This document shows positions 1 through 7,430 of a stretch of DNA of 45,526 bases, piece by piece. Source of the DNA: an uncultured Eubacteriales bacterium (lineage in GTDB: Bacteria; Bacillota; Clostridia; Christensenellales; Aristaeellaceae); assembly GCA_900550955.1 (NCBI GenBank), contig URUF01000015.1:1-45526 (forward strand), given 5' to 3'. Numbering within the stretch: position 1 is the stretch's first letter; each line of letters starts with the position of its first letter. A model generated the notes under the pieces. It was not told the DNA's origin and made no database searches. It saw only the letters and a list, made by a program, of their open reading frames with translations. A program made the position numbers and the translations under genes.

Positions 1-65
1 ATCGTGAAACCTGGAAAAACGAATTTCCCCAAGGGAATCTTGCGGCAGGCGCGCCAGAGCGCATA

Positions 66-1997
66 TCACTTGTTTTGCGCTGCGATCATGTTAATCAGGC
101 CGCCCGCGAGGATCATATTGCGCTGGCGCTGGGTAAGGGATAATTGCATTTCCACGGTAAAGCCCTTGGTTACGTTGGTTACGGGAATGCGCTCCGCGCC
201 GGAAGCGATCAGCGCCGCCACGCCTTCCAAACGCAGCTCGTCCTCCTGGCTGAAGCGGTCGTAATCCGCCTCGTTTACAAATTCCAGGGGCAGGATGCCG
301 TTATTGATAAGGTTGGCGCGGTGGATGCGCGCAAAGCTTTTGCCCAGCACGCCGCGCACCTTCAAATACAGCGGCACCAGCGCCGCGTGCTCGCGGCTGG
401 AGCCCTGGCCGTAGTTTTGGCCCGCCAGCAGGAACCCGCCGCCCGCTTCCTTAGCGCGCGCGGGGAAGGAGGGATCCACCGGGGCCAGGCAATGCTCGCT
501 CAGCTTGGGAATGTTGCTGCGGAAGGGCAGGAGCGAGCTGTCGCTGGGCATGATATGATCCGTGGTAATGTTGTCCTCCATTTTGAGCAGGATTTTGCCG
601 CCCAGGCTTTCCTCAAGCGCCTTGGCTTGGGGAAAGGGCTTGATATTGGGGCCGCGCGTTACCTCCACCTCGCCGGCCGCGTCAGCCGGGGCGGGCGGGA
701 TGATGAGGTTGTCGTTATATTGGAAGGTATCTGGCATGGCCACGTCCAGGCTTGCCTCCACGCCGCGGGGATCGGTGAGCACGCCGGTTAGGGCGGTGGC
801 GGCGGCGGTTTCACAGCTAACCAGGTAGATACCCGCGCTCTTGGTGCCGCTGCGGCCAAAGAAGTTGCGGTTGTTGGTGCGCACGCTCACGGCGTTGGTG
901 GAGGGGCTTTGGCCCATGCCGATGCAGAAGCCGCAGGCCGTTTCGCAAATGCGTGCGCCAGCCTCGATCATGTCATGCAGCGCGCCGTTTTGGCTAAGCA
1001 TGCTAAGCACCTGGCGGCTGCCCGGGGCAATGACGAGGGATACCTCGGGGCTGACGGTTTTTCCCTTGAGGATGGCGGCCACGCGCATCATATCCAGATA
1101 GCTTGAATTGGTGCAGGAGCCTATGCACACCTGATCCACCTTGATGGGGCCCGCTTCCGCGACGGTTTTCACATTATCCGGCATATGGGGCAGGGCTACC
1201 ATGGGCGCAAGGGCGCTCAGGTCGATCTCGACAACCTCGTCATACGCGGCGCCGGGGTCGGCCTCAAGGGGCGTAAAGTCCGCTTCGCGGCCCTGGGCGC
1301 GTAAAAAGCCGCGCGTAACCTCGTCCGCGGGAAACACGGATGTGGTTGCGCCCAACTCCGCGCCCATATTGGCGATGGTGGCGCGCTCCGGGATGGAGAG
1401 CGTTTGCACGCCCTCGCCGGTGTATTCCATCACCTTGCCAACGCCGCCTTTAACGCTCAGGCGGCGCAAAAGCTCCAGAATAACGTCCTTGGCGGCTACG
1501 CCGCGCTGGAGGCGGCCCGTCAAACGCACGTTTACCACGCTGGGACAGCTTAGGTAGTACGCGCCGCCGCCCATGGCCACGGCCACGTCCAGGCCGCCCG
1601 CGCCGATGGCGATCATGCCCAGCGCGCCGCCGGTGGGGGTATGGCTGTCGCTGCCCAGGAGGGTTTTGCCGGGCTTGCCGATGCGCTCCAGGTGCACCTG
1701 GTGGCAAATGCCGTTGCCCGGCTTGCTCAAATACACGCCGTGCTTTTTGGCAACCGTGGCGATATAGCGGTGATCGTCCGCATTTTCAAAGCCGGTTTGC
1801 AGGGTGTTGTGGTCGATATAGGCGATGCTTTTTTCGGTTTTGACGCGGGGGATGCCCATGGCCTCAAATTGCAGGTATGCCATGGTGCCGGTGGAATCCT
1901 GCGTAAGGGTTTGATCGATGCGAATCGCAATCTCACTGCCGGGCACAAGCTCGCCCGATACCAGATGCGCGGCCAGAATTTTCTGCGTTACGTTCAT
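66..1997 (-). CDS. Aconitate hydratase (aconitase, ~643 aa short form)
   Basis: This enzyme interconverts citrate and isocitrate through cis-aconitate in the cytoplasm, using a [4Fe-4S] cluster. Cluster ligands are visible as CIGSCTN in the middle and ACGFC further on. Other aconitase motifs are GSDSHTPTGG near the substrate site, DNITTDHIMP, and the swivel-domain segment NYGQGSSREHAALVP. At about 643 residues it matches the short Aquifex-type aconitases found in anaerobic Bacillota, not the ~900-residue AcnA. The ATG at 1997 is chosen because GGAGG lies 8 nt upstream and homology begins there (MNVTQKILAAH). The open frame continues to 2423, but that extension crosses a repeat and a promoter. 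No other TCA-cycle gene is visible next to it. Homoaconitase or isopropylmalate isomerase is less likely, because those usually come as split subunits. Confidence 0.95.
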   Translation of the reverse strand: MNVTQKILAAHLVSGELVPGSEIAIRIDQTLTQDSTGTMAYLQFEAMGIPRVKTEKSIAYIDHNTLQTGFENADDHRYIATVAKKHGVYLSKPGNGICHQVHLERIGKPGKTLLGSDSHTPTGGALGMIAIGAGGLDVAVAMGGGAYYLSCPSVVNVRLTGRLQRGVAAKDVILELLRRLSVKGGVGKVMEYTGEGVQTLSIPERATIANMGAELGATTSVFPADEVTRGFLRAQGREADFTPLEADPGAAYDEVVEIDLSALAPMVALPHMPDNVKTVAEAGPIKVDQVCIGSCTNSSYLDMMRVAAILKGKTVSPEVSLVIAPGSRQVLSMLSQNGALHDMIEAGARICETACGFCIGMGQSPSTNAVSVRTNNRNFFGRSGTKSAGIYLVSCETAAATALTGVLTDPRGVEASLDVAMPDTFQYNDNLIIPPAPADAAGEVEVTRGPNIKPFPQAKALEESLGGKILLKMEDNITTDHIMPSDSSLLPFRSNIPKLSEHCLAPVDPSFPARAKEAGGGFLLAGQNYGQGSSREHAALVPLYLKVRGVLGKSFARIHRANLINNGILPLEFVNEADYDRFSQEDELRLEGVAALIASGAERIPVTNVTKGFTVEMQLSLTQRQRNMILAGGLINMIAAQNK

Positions 1998-2063
1998 GCG
2001 GTATGCCTCCATTTGGTTGTCCCTGTGGATGGCGCGGAGAGTTCGCGGAGCGCGCCGGATATC

Positions 2064-2093
2064 AGTATAACAGGCGTGAAAGGCGGGTTGCAA
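2064..2093 (-). promoter_or_regulatory. Promoter of the aconitase gene
   Basis: On the minus strand, TTGCAA (2088-2093) is followed after 18 nt by TATACT (2064-2069), with a TGn extended -10. The predicted start lies near 2057, giving a leader of about 60 nt before the ATG at 1997. Confidence 0.6.
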
Positions 2094-2151
2094 TGCGTTT
2101 TGGGGGAAAGTGCAGGATTTATACATTTTTTGCGGGCTGGGCATTCGCAAC

Positions 2152-2241
2152 GCCGTTCGCCGCCCGGCGAGCGCAGCGAGTAGGCGAACGGCGCAACTCT
2201 CGGCGGAAAAGATCGCCGCAGGCGAGCTTTTTCGACGGCCT
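2152..2241 (+). repeat. Dispersed structured repeat, copy 1
   Basis: This is a 90-bp element. It opens with a hairpin of arms GCCGTTCGCC and GGCGAACGGC around a short GC-rich loop. A second hairpin follows (AAAAGATCGCC / GGCGAGCTTTTT around GCA), and the element ends in CGACGGCCT. The same core recurs at 34240-34445 and, inverted, at 45462-45526. It lies between two co-directional minus-strand genes. In minus-strand RNA the second hairpin ends in a short U run, so it could also act as a terminator for the upstream PepSY gene. Confidence 0.8.
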
Positions 2242-2243
2242 GG

Positions 2244-2272
2244 AACGGCCGGGGCTGATTGCCCCGGCCGTT
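2244..2272 (-). terminator. GC-rich hairpin after the PepSY-repeat gene
   Basis: This is a perfect 12-bp stem (AACGGCCGGGGC / GCCCCGGCCGTT) with loop TGATT. It lies 33 nt after the stop of the minus-strand gene ending at 2306. A T run is present only on the plus-strand side. In the minus transcript it would therefore act with the adjacent repeat hairpin, which does end in U residues. Confidence 0.45.
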
Positions 2273-2305
2273 TTAAGGTAGGAGGGGAAGCCTCCCTCGT
2301 TCCCG

Positions 2306-3664
2306 TCAGCCGTTGCTGGCGGCCACCGGATCCACATACAGCATGAGAATTTCGCCGGTTTGGGCGTTTAAAGTAATGCTCCAGGAGCACAGCTCGCCGC
2401 TGCTTTGCAGCCAGAAGTACCACTGGCGGTAGCCGTCCTCCTGGGTGAGGTCGGTATAGGCGTAACCGCTTGCGTCAAATACCTCGCGGGTTACGCCAAA
2501 CTCGGCGTTAACGGCCTGGAAGAACAGCTCCTGCGCCTGCTCGAGGGTGAGGTCGCCCGGCTCAGGCAGTACGTGGTTGTAATGCGGCTGTGCCGGAAAA
2601 CCGGCGGAGCGCATCAAAGCGTCCAGGGCGGCGTTATCCTCCACGGATACGGGCCATTCGTCGCCTTCCTCATACTTGGCGAGGATGGCCTTGCGGGCGT
2701 TCCACAATCCGGCGGCCCAGCTTAGCACTTCGCCGCCGTAAGCCTTGGCCTGGCCCCAGGTTTCACGGGCGTAGGCGCCGCCGTCCACGCCGTCCAGCGA
2801 CCAGGTTACGCTTTGCACGCTGCCGTCTGCATCCGAAAGGACGACGGCGTATTCGCCCAGGTAGCCTTCAAACAGCTCCTGCCAGGCATAGAGGGCGAGG
2901 GAAGGGCTTTCGGGATAGGAAACCGTCCACAGGGCGGAGGCGGCGTTATACTGCGCCACAGGTTGGAACAGGTTCAGGCCGCTTTCCGTGAGGCCCCGCT
3001 GCGCCAACAGGGCCTCATTGGCGGCCTTCACGGCCGCCGGCGCGTCCATACGCGCGCCTGTAAACGCGGCGTCCTCCAAAACAACGCCGTCCGCCGCAGC
3101 GCTCTCCGGCGCGGGCTGGGCCGTAGCCACGGGCCTGGCCATATCGGCGCGGTATTCCGCCTCGCGCATGTCCATATAGGTTTCAATCTGCTTTGGGCCC
3201 CATACGGCGGCTTCCAGCGAGCCGTCCGCGTAGACGGAGGGATCCGTGCCGTCATGCGACCAGGTTACGGTTGCCTGCCCATTTTGGAAGGCGACGGCGT
3301 ATACGCCCATCGCCTCGCGTTCCATATGAGGCGTAAAGGTAAAAGTGCGGCCTGCGCCGGTTTGCGTTTCCGTGGCCTGGAACATCTCGATGCTGCGGGC
3401 GCTCAGCCCATATTGCTGGATGACGGCCTGTTTTGCGGCGCGAAGGTTCATGTAGCTTTGCGACAGGTTCAGCCCCACGGCCACGGCGGTGGCGGCCGCC
3501 AGCGCAATGATAAGCGCCGCCGCCAGCAGCGCGGGCCTGCGCATGCGCCCGGCGGCGCGGGGCGGGTTTGCGCGGGCGCGCGCAGCGCGCAGCAGGTCGT
3601 CCTCACGGCCCTGAACGGTCATGTGGGACAGGCGGCCGTCTATGATTTGCTTTAGCTGTTTCAT
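2306..3664 (-). CDS. Membrane anti-sigma-like protein with three PepSY-like repeats
   Basis: This 452-residue protein has a short cytoplasmic N-terminus (about residues 1-42), one membrane helix (about 43-65) and a long outer part. The outer part has three PepSY-like units: an N-terminal one beginning LRAAKQAVIQQYG, a middle one with AAVKAANEALLAQ, and a C-terminal one with LEQAQELFFQAVNAEFG and ending near ETGEILMLYV-type sequence. Its ATG overlaps the stop of the upstream sigma factor gene as ATGA (3661-3664), so the two are translationally coupled. By position it is inferred to be the cognate membrane regulator holding the ECF sigma factor at the membrane. No known zinc anti-sigma (ZAS) motif is visible. 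A longer open frame reaching 4093 only shadows the sigma gene. Confidence 0.8.
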   Translation of the reverse strand: MKQLKQIIDGRLSHMTVQGREDDLLRAARARANPPRAAGRMRRPALLAAALIIALAAATAVAVGLNLSQSYMNLRAAKQAVIQQYGLSARSIEMFQATETQTGAGRTFTFTPHMEREAMGVYAVAFQNGQATVTWSHDGTDPSVYADGSLEAAVWGPKQIETYMDMREAEYRADMARPVATAQPAPESAAADGVVLEDAAFTGARMDAPAAVKAANEALLAQRGLTESGLNLFQPVAQYNAASALWTVSYPESPSLALYAWQELFEGYLGEYAVVLSDADGSVQSVTWSLDGVDGGAYARETWGQAKAYGGEVLSWAAGLWNARKAILAKYEEGDEWPVSVEDNAALDALMRSAGFPAQPHYNHVLPEPGDLTLEQAQELFFQAVNAEFGVTREVFDASGYAYTDLTQEDGYRQWYFWLQSSGELCSWSITLNAQTGEILMLYVDPVAASNG

Positions 3665-4179
3665 TCCAAATACCATCCTTCCAGACGGGCGCGCAGCTTT
3701 GCGCGCGCACGGTTCAGGCGAGAGGTTACCGTGCCCTCCGGCACGCCCAGCGCCTTGCTGATCTCGCCAAGCTTCATATCCTGGTAGTAGCGCAGCAGCA
3801 CGACCTCGCGGTCCCTGGCGGGCAGGCGCATCACCTCGCGAAGCACCGTATCGTCCCGCGGGCTGGGCGGCTGGCCGCCCGCGAGGGTAATCTCCTCCAC
3901 GGGCACGCGGCGATCCACCCATTTGAACCAGGCTTTGCGCTGGTAATCCCGGCATACGTTGATGGCGATGCGCATCAGCCACGTTTTTTCGCCGCATTCG
4001 CCCCGGAAGCCCGCGATGCCTTGATAGGCCTTGAAAAAGGTTTCCTGCTCCGCGTCCTCGGCCAGGTGCGCGTCGCGTAATTGCACGCAGCACATGCGCA
4101 AAAGCGCGTCGCCGTATTGCGTGATCATGCGTTTGATCTGTTCGTCCGCCGTTTCGCAGGCCATAGCGGCTTGCTCCAT
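3661..4179 (-). CDS. ECF-type RNA polymerase sigma-70 factor
   Basis: At 172 residues, this has the layout of an extracytoplasmic-function sigma factor. Region 2 (about residues 20-90) carries AEDAEQETFFKAYQ and TWLMRIAINVCRDYQRK for -10 recognition and melting. Region 4 (about 115-165) carries LPARDREVVLLRYYQDMK and a helix-turn-helix GEISKALGVPEGTVTSRLNRAR for -35 recognition. It redirects RNA polymerase to a stress or envelope regulon. The ATG at 4179 follows AAGGGGGTGA at good spacing. The gene is coupled to the PepSY membrane protein downstream. The regulon cannot be read from the window. Sigma-V/SigW-like naming would be a guess. Confidence 0.93.
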   Translation of the reverse strand: MEQAAMACETADEQIKRMITQYGDALLRMCCVQLRDAHLAEDAEQETFFKAYQGIAGFRGECGEKTWLMRIAINVCRDYQRKAWFKWVDRRVPVEEITLAGGQPPSPRDDTVLREVMRLPARDREVVLLRYYQDMKLGEISKALGVPEGTVTSRLNRARAKLRARLEGWYLE

Positions 4180-4490
4180 CGGCTCACCCCCTTGTGCGGC
4201 GATCGGGCCCGATCTGGTTTCATCTGTTTAGACGCGCAAAACGGGAAAAACCATCCATAATTTCTGGAAGAAAAGGCCGGAAGGGAAGCGCTTTGTACGG
4301 CGAGGCAGGCACATTGCAAAAATGCATTATCAATTTTCCAAAAATGCAGTGCGCAAACGTATACTTTTGCATACGCTATGTTTTTCCTATGTTTTTTCAA
4401 AAAGCGGAAAAATGGCCTAGGTACAAGGCTTTCTTTGTGGGACAAAGCTTTCTCCAACTTTTTGGAAAGCCCGGAGGCATAATTTGATAT
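4180..4490. other. Divergent intergenic region with inverted repeats
   Basis: This AT-richer 310-bp spacer separates the sigma factor gene (minus) from the ABC importer (plus). It holds an inverted repeat CGTATAC-TTTT-GCATACG (4358-4375, one mismatch) and shorter ones such as CTTTG/CAAAG and TCCAA/TTGGA between about 4430 and 4470. They could be operators, but nothing identifies the regulator. I found no convincing ECF-type AAC/CGTC promoter for the sigma gene. Confidence 0.4.
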
Positions 4491-4520
4491 TTGCCTTTTT
4501 TGGATTTTTTATGGTATACT
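4491..4520 (+). promoter_or_regulatory. Promoter of the DUF3798 ABC importer operon
   Basis: TTGCCT (4491-4496), 18-nt spacer, TATACT (4515-4520) preceded by TGG (extended -10). Predicted start near 4527, about 80 nt before the first ATG. Confidence 0.65.
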
Positions 4521-4605
4521 TTATGCATTCCATCTCAGCATCCCGCGCGGCGTGAGCTGGATAACCCAATGTTGGGAACACACATGGAACAAGGAGGAAA
4601 CCACC

Positions 4606-5745
4606 ATGAAAAAGCTGTTGAGCGCCGTTTTGGCCCTGGCCATGCTGCTCTCCCTGATCTCCACCGCTGCCGTTGCCGAGAGCTCCGACAACTGGAAGAT
4701 CGCCATCCTGACCGGCACCGTTTCCCAGGGCGAGGAAGAATTCCGCGCCGCTGAGAAGGCCATCGCCACCTATGGCGCTGAGCACATCATCACCGATACC
4801 TATCCGGACAACTTCATGTCCGAGATGGAAACCACCGTTTCCAAGATCGTCGCCTTCGCCTCCGACCCCGATGTGAAGGCCATCGTAATGTGCCAGGCCG
4901 TTCCGGGCGCGAAGGCCGGCTTCGACAAGGTTCGTGAGATGGGCCGCGACGACATCCTGCTGATCGCCGGCACCCCGCAGGAAGATCCCGCCGTTATCTC
5001 CGCCGCTGCCGATATCGTGATGTACGCCGATGAGGTTGCTCAGGGCGATTCCATCATGGAAAAGTGCGCCGAGTGGGGCATTGACGTGTTCATCCACTAC
5101 TCCTTCCCCCGCCACATGGCGATGGAGCTGATCGTGGGCCGCCACGAGCTGCTGCAGAAGAACGCCGACGCCTTGGGCATCGAGCTGGTTGACGTAACCG
5201 CTCCCGACCCCACCGCCGAGGCTGGCCTGAGCGCCTCCCAGCAGTTCATCCTGGAGGATGTGCCCCAGCAGCTTGAAAAGTACGCTGGCAAGAAGGTCGC
5301 CTTCTTCACCACCAACTGCGGCATGCAGCCCTCCTTGCAGGCGGCTTGCCTGGATCAGCCCAACGCTTACTATCCGCAGCCCTGCTGCCCCAGCCCCTAC
5401 CATGCGTTCCCCGCTACCCTGGGCCTTGAGCTGGCCATCGGCGGCGACGACGAGGACGCTTTGAGGCAGATCGCGGCCAAGCTCAAGGAGCATGACGCGG
5501 TTGACCGTTTCTCCACCTGGAAGAGCCCTGTTGCCATGACCGTGATCGCGCTGGGCGTTGAGTATGCCAAGGGCTACATCGACGGCAGCATCACCAGCCG
5601 CAACGACGGCGAGGTTCTGGCCGCTATGTTTGACAAGGCGATCCCCGGCGCGAAGGTAGCCAACTACACCAACGCCGAAGGCACCACCTTCGATAACTAC
5701 TACACCATCCTGCTGGCCCCCGTTGATTTCAACGATTATCTCTAA
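4606..5745 (+). CDS. DUF3798-type secreted substrate-binding protein of an ABC importer
   Basis: This 379-residue protein has a clear Sec signal peptide (MKKLLSAVLALAMLLSLIS, cleavage near AVA-ES) and no lipobox cysteine. The mature start, WKIAILTGTVSQGEEE, and the fold-like alternation of strands and helices fit the DUF3798 family of periplasmic-binding-type proteins related to BMP/Med lipoproteins. These usually sit beside ABC transporter genes, as here. The ATG is preceded by AAGGAGG at 8 nt. Codon use is richer in GCC, ATC, GTT and CGT than in neighbouring genes, which suggests high expression. The substrate is unknown; family context suggests a nucleoside or sugar, but that is inference. 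How it is anchored without a lipobox is unclear. Confidence 0.88.
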   Translation: MKKLLSAVLALAMLLSLISTAAVAESSDNWKIAILTGTVSQGEEEFRAAEKAIATYGAEHIITDTYPDNFMSEMETTVSKIVAFASDPDVKAIVMCQAVPGAKAGFDKVREMGRDDILLIAGTPQEDPAVISAAADIVMYADEVAQGDSIMEKCAEWGIDVFIHYSFPRHMAMELIVGRHELLQKNADALGIELVDVTAPDPTAEAGLSASQQFILEDVPQQLEKYAGKKVAFFTTNCGMQPSLQAACLDQPNAYYPQPCCPSPYHAFPATLGLELAIGGDDEDALRQIAAKLKEHDAVDRFSTWKSPVAMTVIALGVEYAKGYIDGSITSRNDGEVLAAMFDKAIPGAKVANYTNAEGTTFDNYYTILLAPVDFNDYL

Positions 5746-5769
5746 TCCGCTTACTCTGGCGTAAGCCTG

Positions 5770-5791
5770 GGCCCGCCCTTTCGGGCGGGCC
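5770..5791 (+). terminator. Intercistronic hairpin (attenuator-type) after the binding-protein gene
   Basis: Perfect 9-bp stem GGCCCGCCC / GGGCGGGCC with loop TTTC, 24 nt after the stop, followed by the weak T-rich tail TATCTTTTG. The transporter genes start only 29 nt later. The hairpin therefore probably allows partial read-through or protects the 3' end of the binding-protein mRNA, making more binding protein than membrane subunits. Confidence 0.6.
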
Positions 5792-5819
5792 TATCTTTTG
5801 CAAAGGAGGTTGAGATGCT

Positions 5820-7430
5820 TTGAGCGCCGAGTATGTATTGGAAATGAAAAACATCACCAAGCGCTACGGTGAAAACACCGTGTTAAGCGATGTATCGCTG
5901 AGCGTTCGCCCGGGCGAGATTCACGCTTTACTTGGTGAGAATGGCGCAGGCAAAAGCACGCTGATGAACGTGCTTTTTGGTATGCCTGTCATTCATTCAA
6001 CCGGCGGCTTTGAGGGGCATGTGCTTTTGGATGGCGAGGAGGCGCGCATTTCCTCCCCGCATGCGGCCATGCTCAAGGGCATTGGCATGGTGCACCAGGA
6101 ATTTATGCTGCTGCCGGGCTTTACCGTTACGGAAAATATCAAGCTTAACCGCGAGATTACCCACCCGAATGTGTTTAGCCGTATTTTGGGCAAGAACCTG
6201 GAAACCCTGGATATGAAAGCCATGTCCGCCGATGCGCGCAGCGCGCTGGATAGCGTGGGTATGGGGATTGACGAATATACCCGCGTGGAGGGTATGCCCG
6301 TGGGCTATATGCAGTTTGTGGAAATTGCCCGCGAGATTGATAAAAGCGGCATTAAGCTGCTGGTGTTTGACGAGCCCACCGCCGTGCTGACTGAATCCGA
6401 GGCGACGCAGCTGATTTCCGTTATGAAGCAGATTGCCGCAAGCGGCATCGCCATCATCTTTATCACACACAGGCTGGACGAGGTAATGGCCGCGGCTGAT
6501 TCCATTACCATCCTGCGCGACGGCAAGCTGGCCGCCACGCGCAAAACCAAGGATACCACCATTGTGGAGCTGGCCGAGGTGATGATTGGCCGCAAGGGCG
6601 AGGCTGTGGTGGAGGCCGGGCAACGCGAAGCGCCGCATGAACGCGTAGCCCTTGAGGTACGGGATTTGTACGTGGATATGCCCGGCGAGGAAGTGCGCGG
6701 CGTGTCCTTTGACGTATATGAGGGCGAGATCATGGGCATTGGCGGCCTGGCGGGCCAGGGCAAGCTGGGCATTCCCAACGGCGTGATGAGCCTGTATAGC
6801 GCGCAGGGCGAAATCAAGCTGTACGGGCAGCCCCTGAGGCTGGGAAACGCGGGCGAGGCGCTGTCCAGCGGCATCGCCATGGTTAGCGAGGACCGCAAGG
6901 GCGTGGGCCTTCTGCTGGATCAGAGCATTGAGGATAATATCGTATTTAACGCCATGCAGATCAAGGGCGAATACCTGCATAAAATCGGCCCCTTCACGCT
7001 TAAGGATTCCGCCGCCATCCGCTCCATGGCAAACCGCATGATTCAGGAGCTGGATATCCGCTGCTTTGGGCCTACGCAGCATGCGGGCACGCTTTCGGGC
7101 GGCAACCAGCAAAAGGTGTGTATTGCCCGCGCGCTGGTGATGGGCCCCAGGTTCCTGTTTGTAAGCGAGCCCACGCGCGGCATTGACATAGGCGCGAAGA
7201 AGCTTGTGCTGGAAACGCTGGTCCGGCTTAACCGCGAGCAGGGCATGACCATTGTGATGGTGTCCTCGGAGCTTCAGGAGCTGCGCTCCATTTGCGACCG
7301 CATTGCCATTGTAAGCGAGGGCAAGCTGGTGGATACCCTGTCGCCCGGGGCCAGCGACGCTGACTTTGGTTTGGCGATGAGCGGCATCAAGCCCGGCGCT
7401 CAAGAGCAGAAGGGAGGCGACGCGCAATGA
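5820..7430 (+). CDS. ABC importer ATPase with two nucleotide-binding domains
   Basis: This 536-residue fused dual ATPase is of the ribose/galactose/nucleoside type (RbsA, MglA, NupO-like). Domain 1 has a normal Walker A (GENGAGKST, residues 39-47), Walker B LLVFDEPTA (about 180-188) and H-loop ITHRLDEV, but a degenerate signature (MPVGYMQFVEIA). Domain 2 has a degenerate Walker A (GGLAGQGKLG), a canonical signature (LSGGNQQK, about 424-431) and Walker B FLFVSEPTRG with Ser for Asp. One canonical and one degenerate ATP site are thus expected. The start is TTG at 5820, 10 nt after AGGAGG; the nearer ATG at 5815 hits a stop after one codon. It overlaps the next gene by ATGA. It powers the flanking permeases from the cytoplasmic side. 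Confidence 0.92.
   Translation: MSAEYVLEMKNITKRYGENTVLSDVSLSVRPGEIHALLGENGAGKSTLMNVLFGMPVIHSTGGFEGHVLLDGEEARISSPHAAMLKGIGMVHQEFMLLPGFTVTENIKLNREITHPNVFSRILGKNLETLDMKAMSADARSALDSVGMGIDEYTRVEGMPVGYMQFVEIAREIDKSGIKLLVFDEPTAVLTESEATQLISVMKQIAASGIAIIFITHRLDEVMAAADSITILRDGKLAATRKTKDTTIVELAEVMIGRKGEAVVEAGQREAPHERVALEVRDLYVDMPGEEVRGVSFDVYEGEIMGIGGLAGQGKLGIPNGVMSLYSAQGEIKLYGQPLRLGNAGEALSSGIAMVSEDRKGVGLLLDQSIEDNIVFNAMQIKGEYLHKIGPFTLKDSAAIRSMANRMIQELDIRCFGPTQHAGTLSGGNQQKVCIARALVMGPRFLFVSEPTRGIDIGAKKLVLETLVRLNREQGMTIVMVSSELQELRSICDRIAIVSEGKLVDTLSPGASDADFGLAMSGIKPGAQEQKGGDAQ

Noticed and set aside
1..65. Partial gene at the left edge
   Set aside because: The 65 bases after the aconitase stop show no ribosome site, start or protein family; the plus-strand frame from 4 to 264 is antisense to aconitase.
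1998..2423. N-terminal extension of the aconitase open frame (to 785 aa)
   Set aside because: The extra part crosses the dispersed repeat and the promoter, overlaps the end of the PepSY gene and has no ribosome site; aconitase homology begins at the ATG at 1997.
3665..4093. Extension of the PepSY-repeat frame to 595 aa
   Set aside because: It only shadows the sigma factor gene in another frame; the ATGA junction marks the real start.
4417..5493. Large minus-strand open frame (358 aa) opposite the DUF3798 gene
   Set aside because: Antisense of a well-supported gene; composition (Gly, His, Val repeats) is a by-product of codon bias, with no ribosome site or family.
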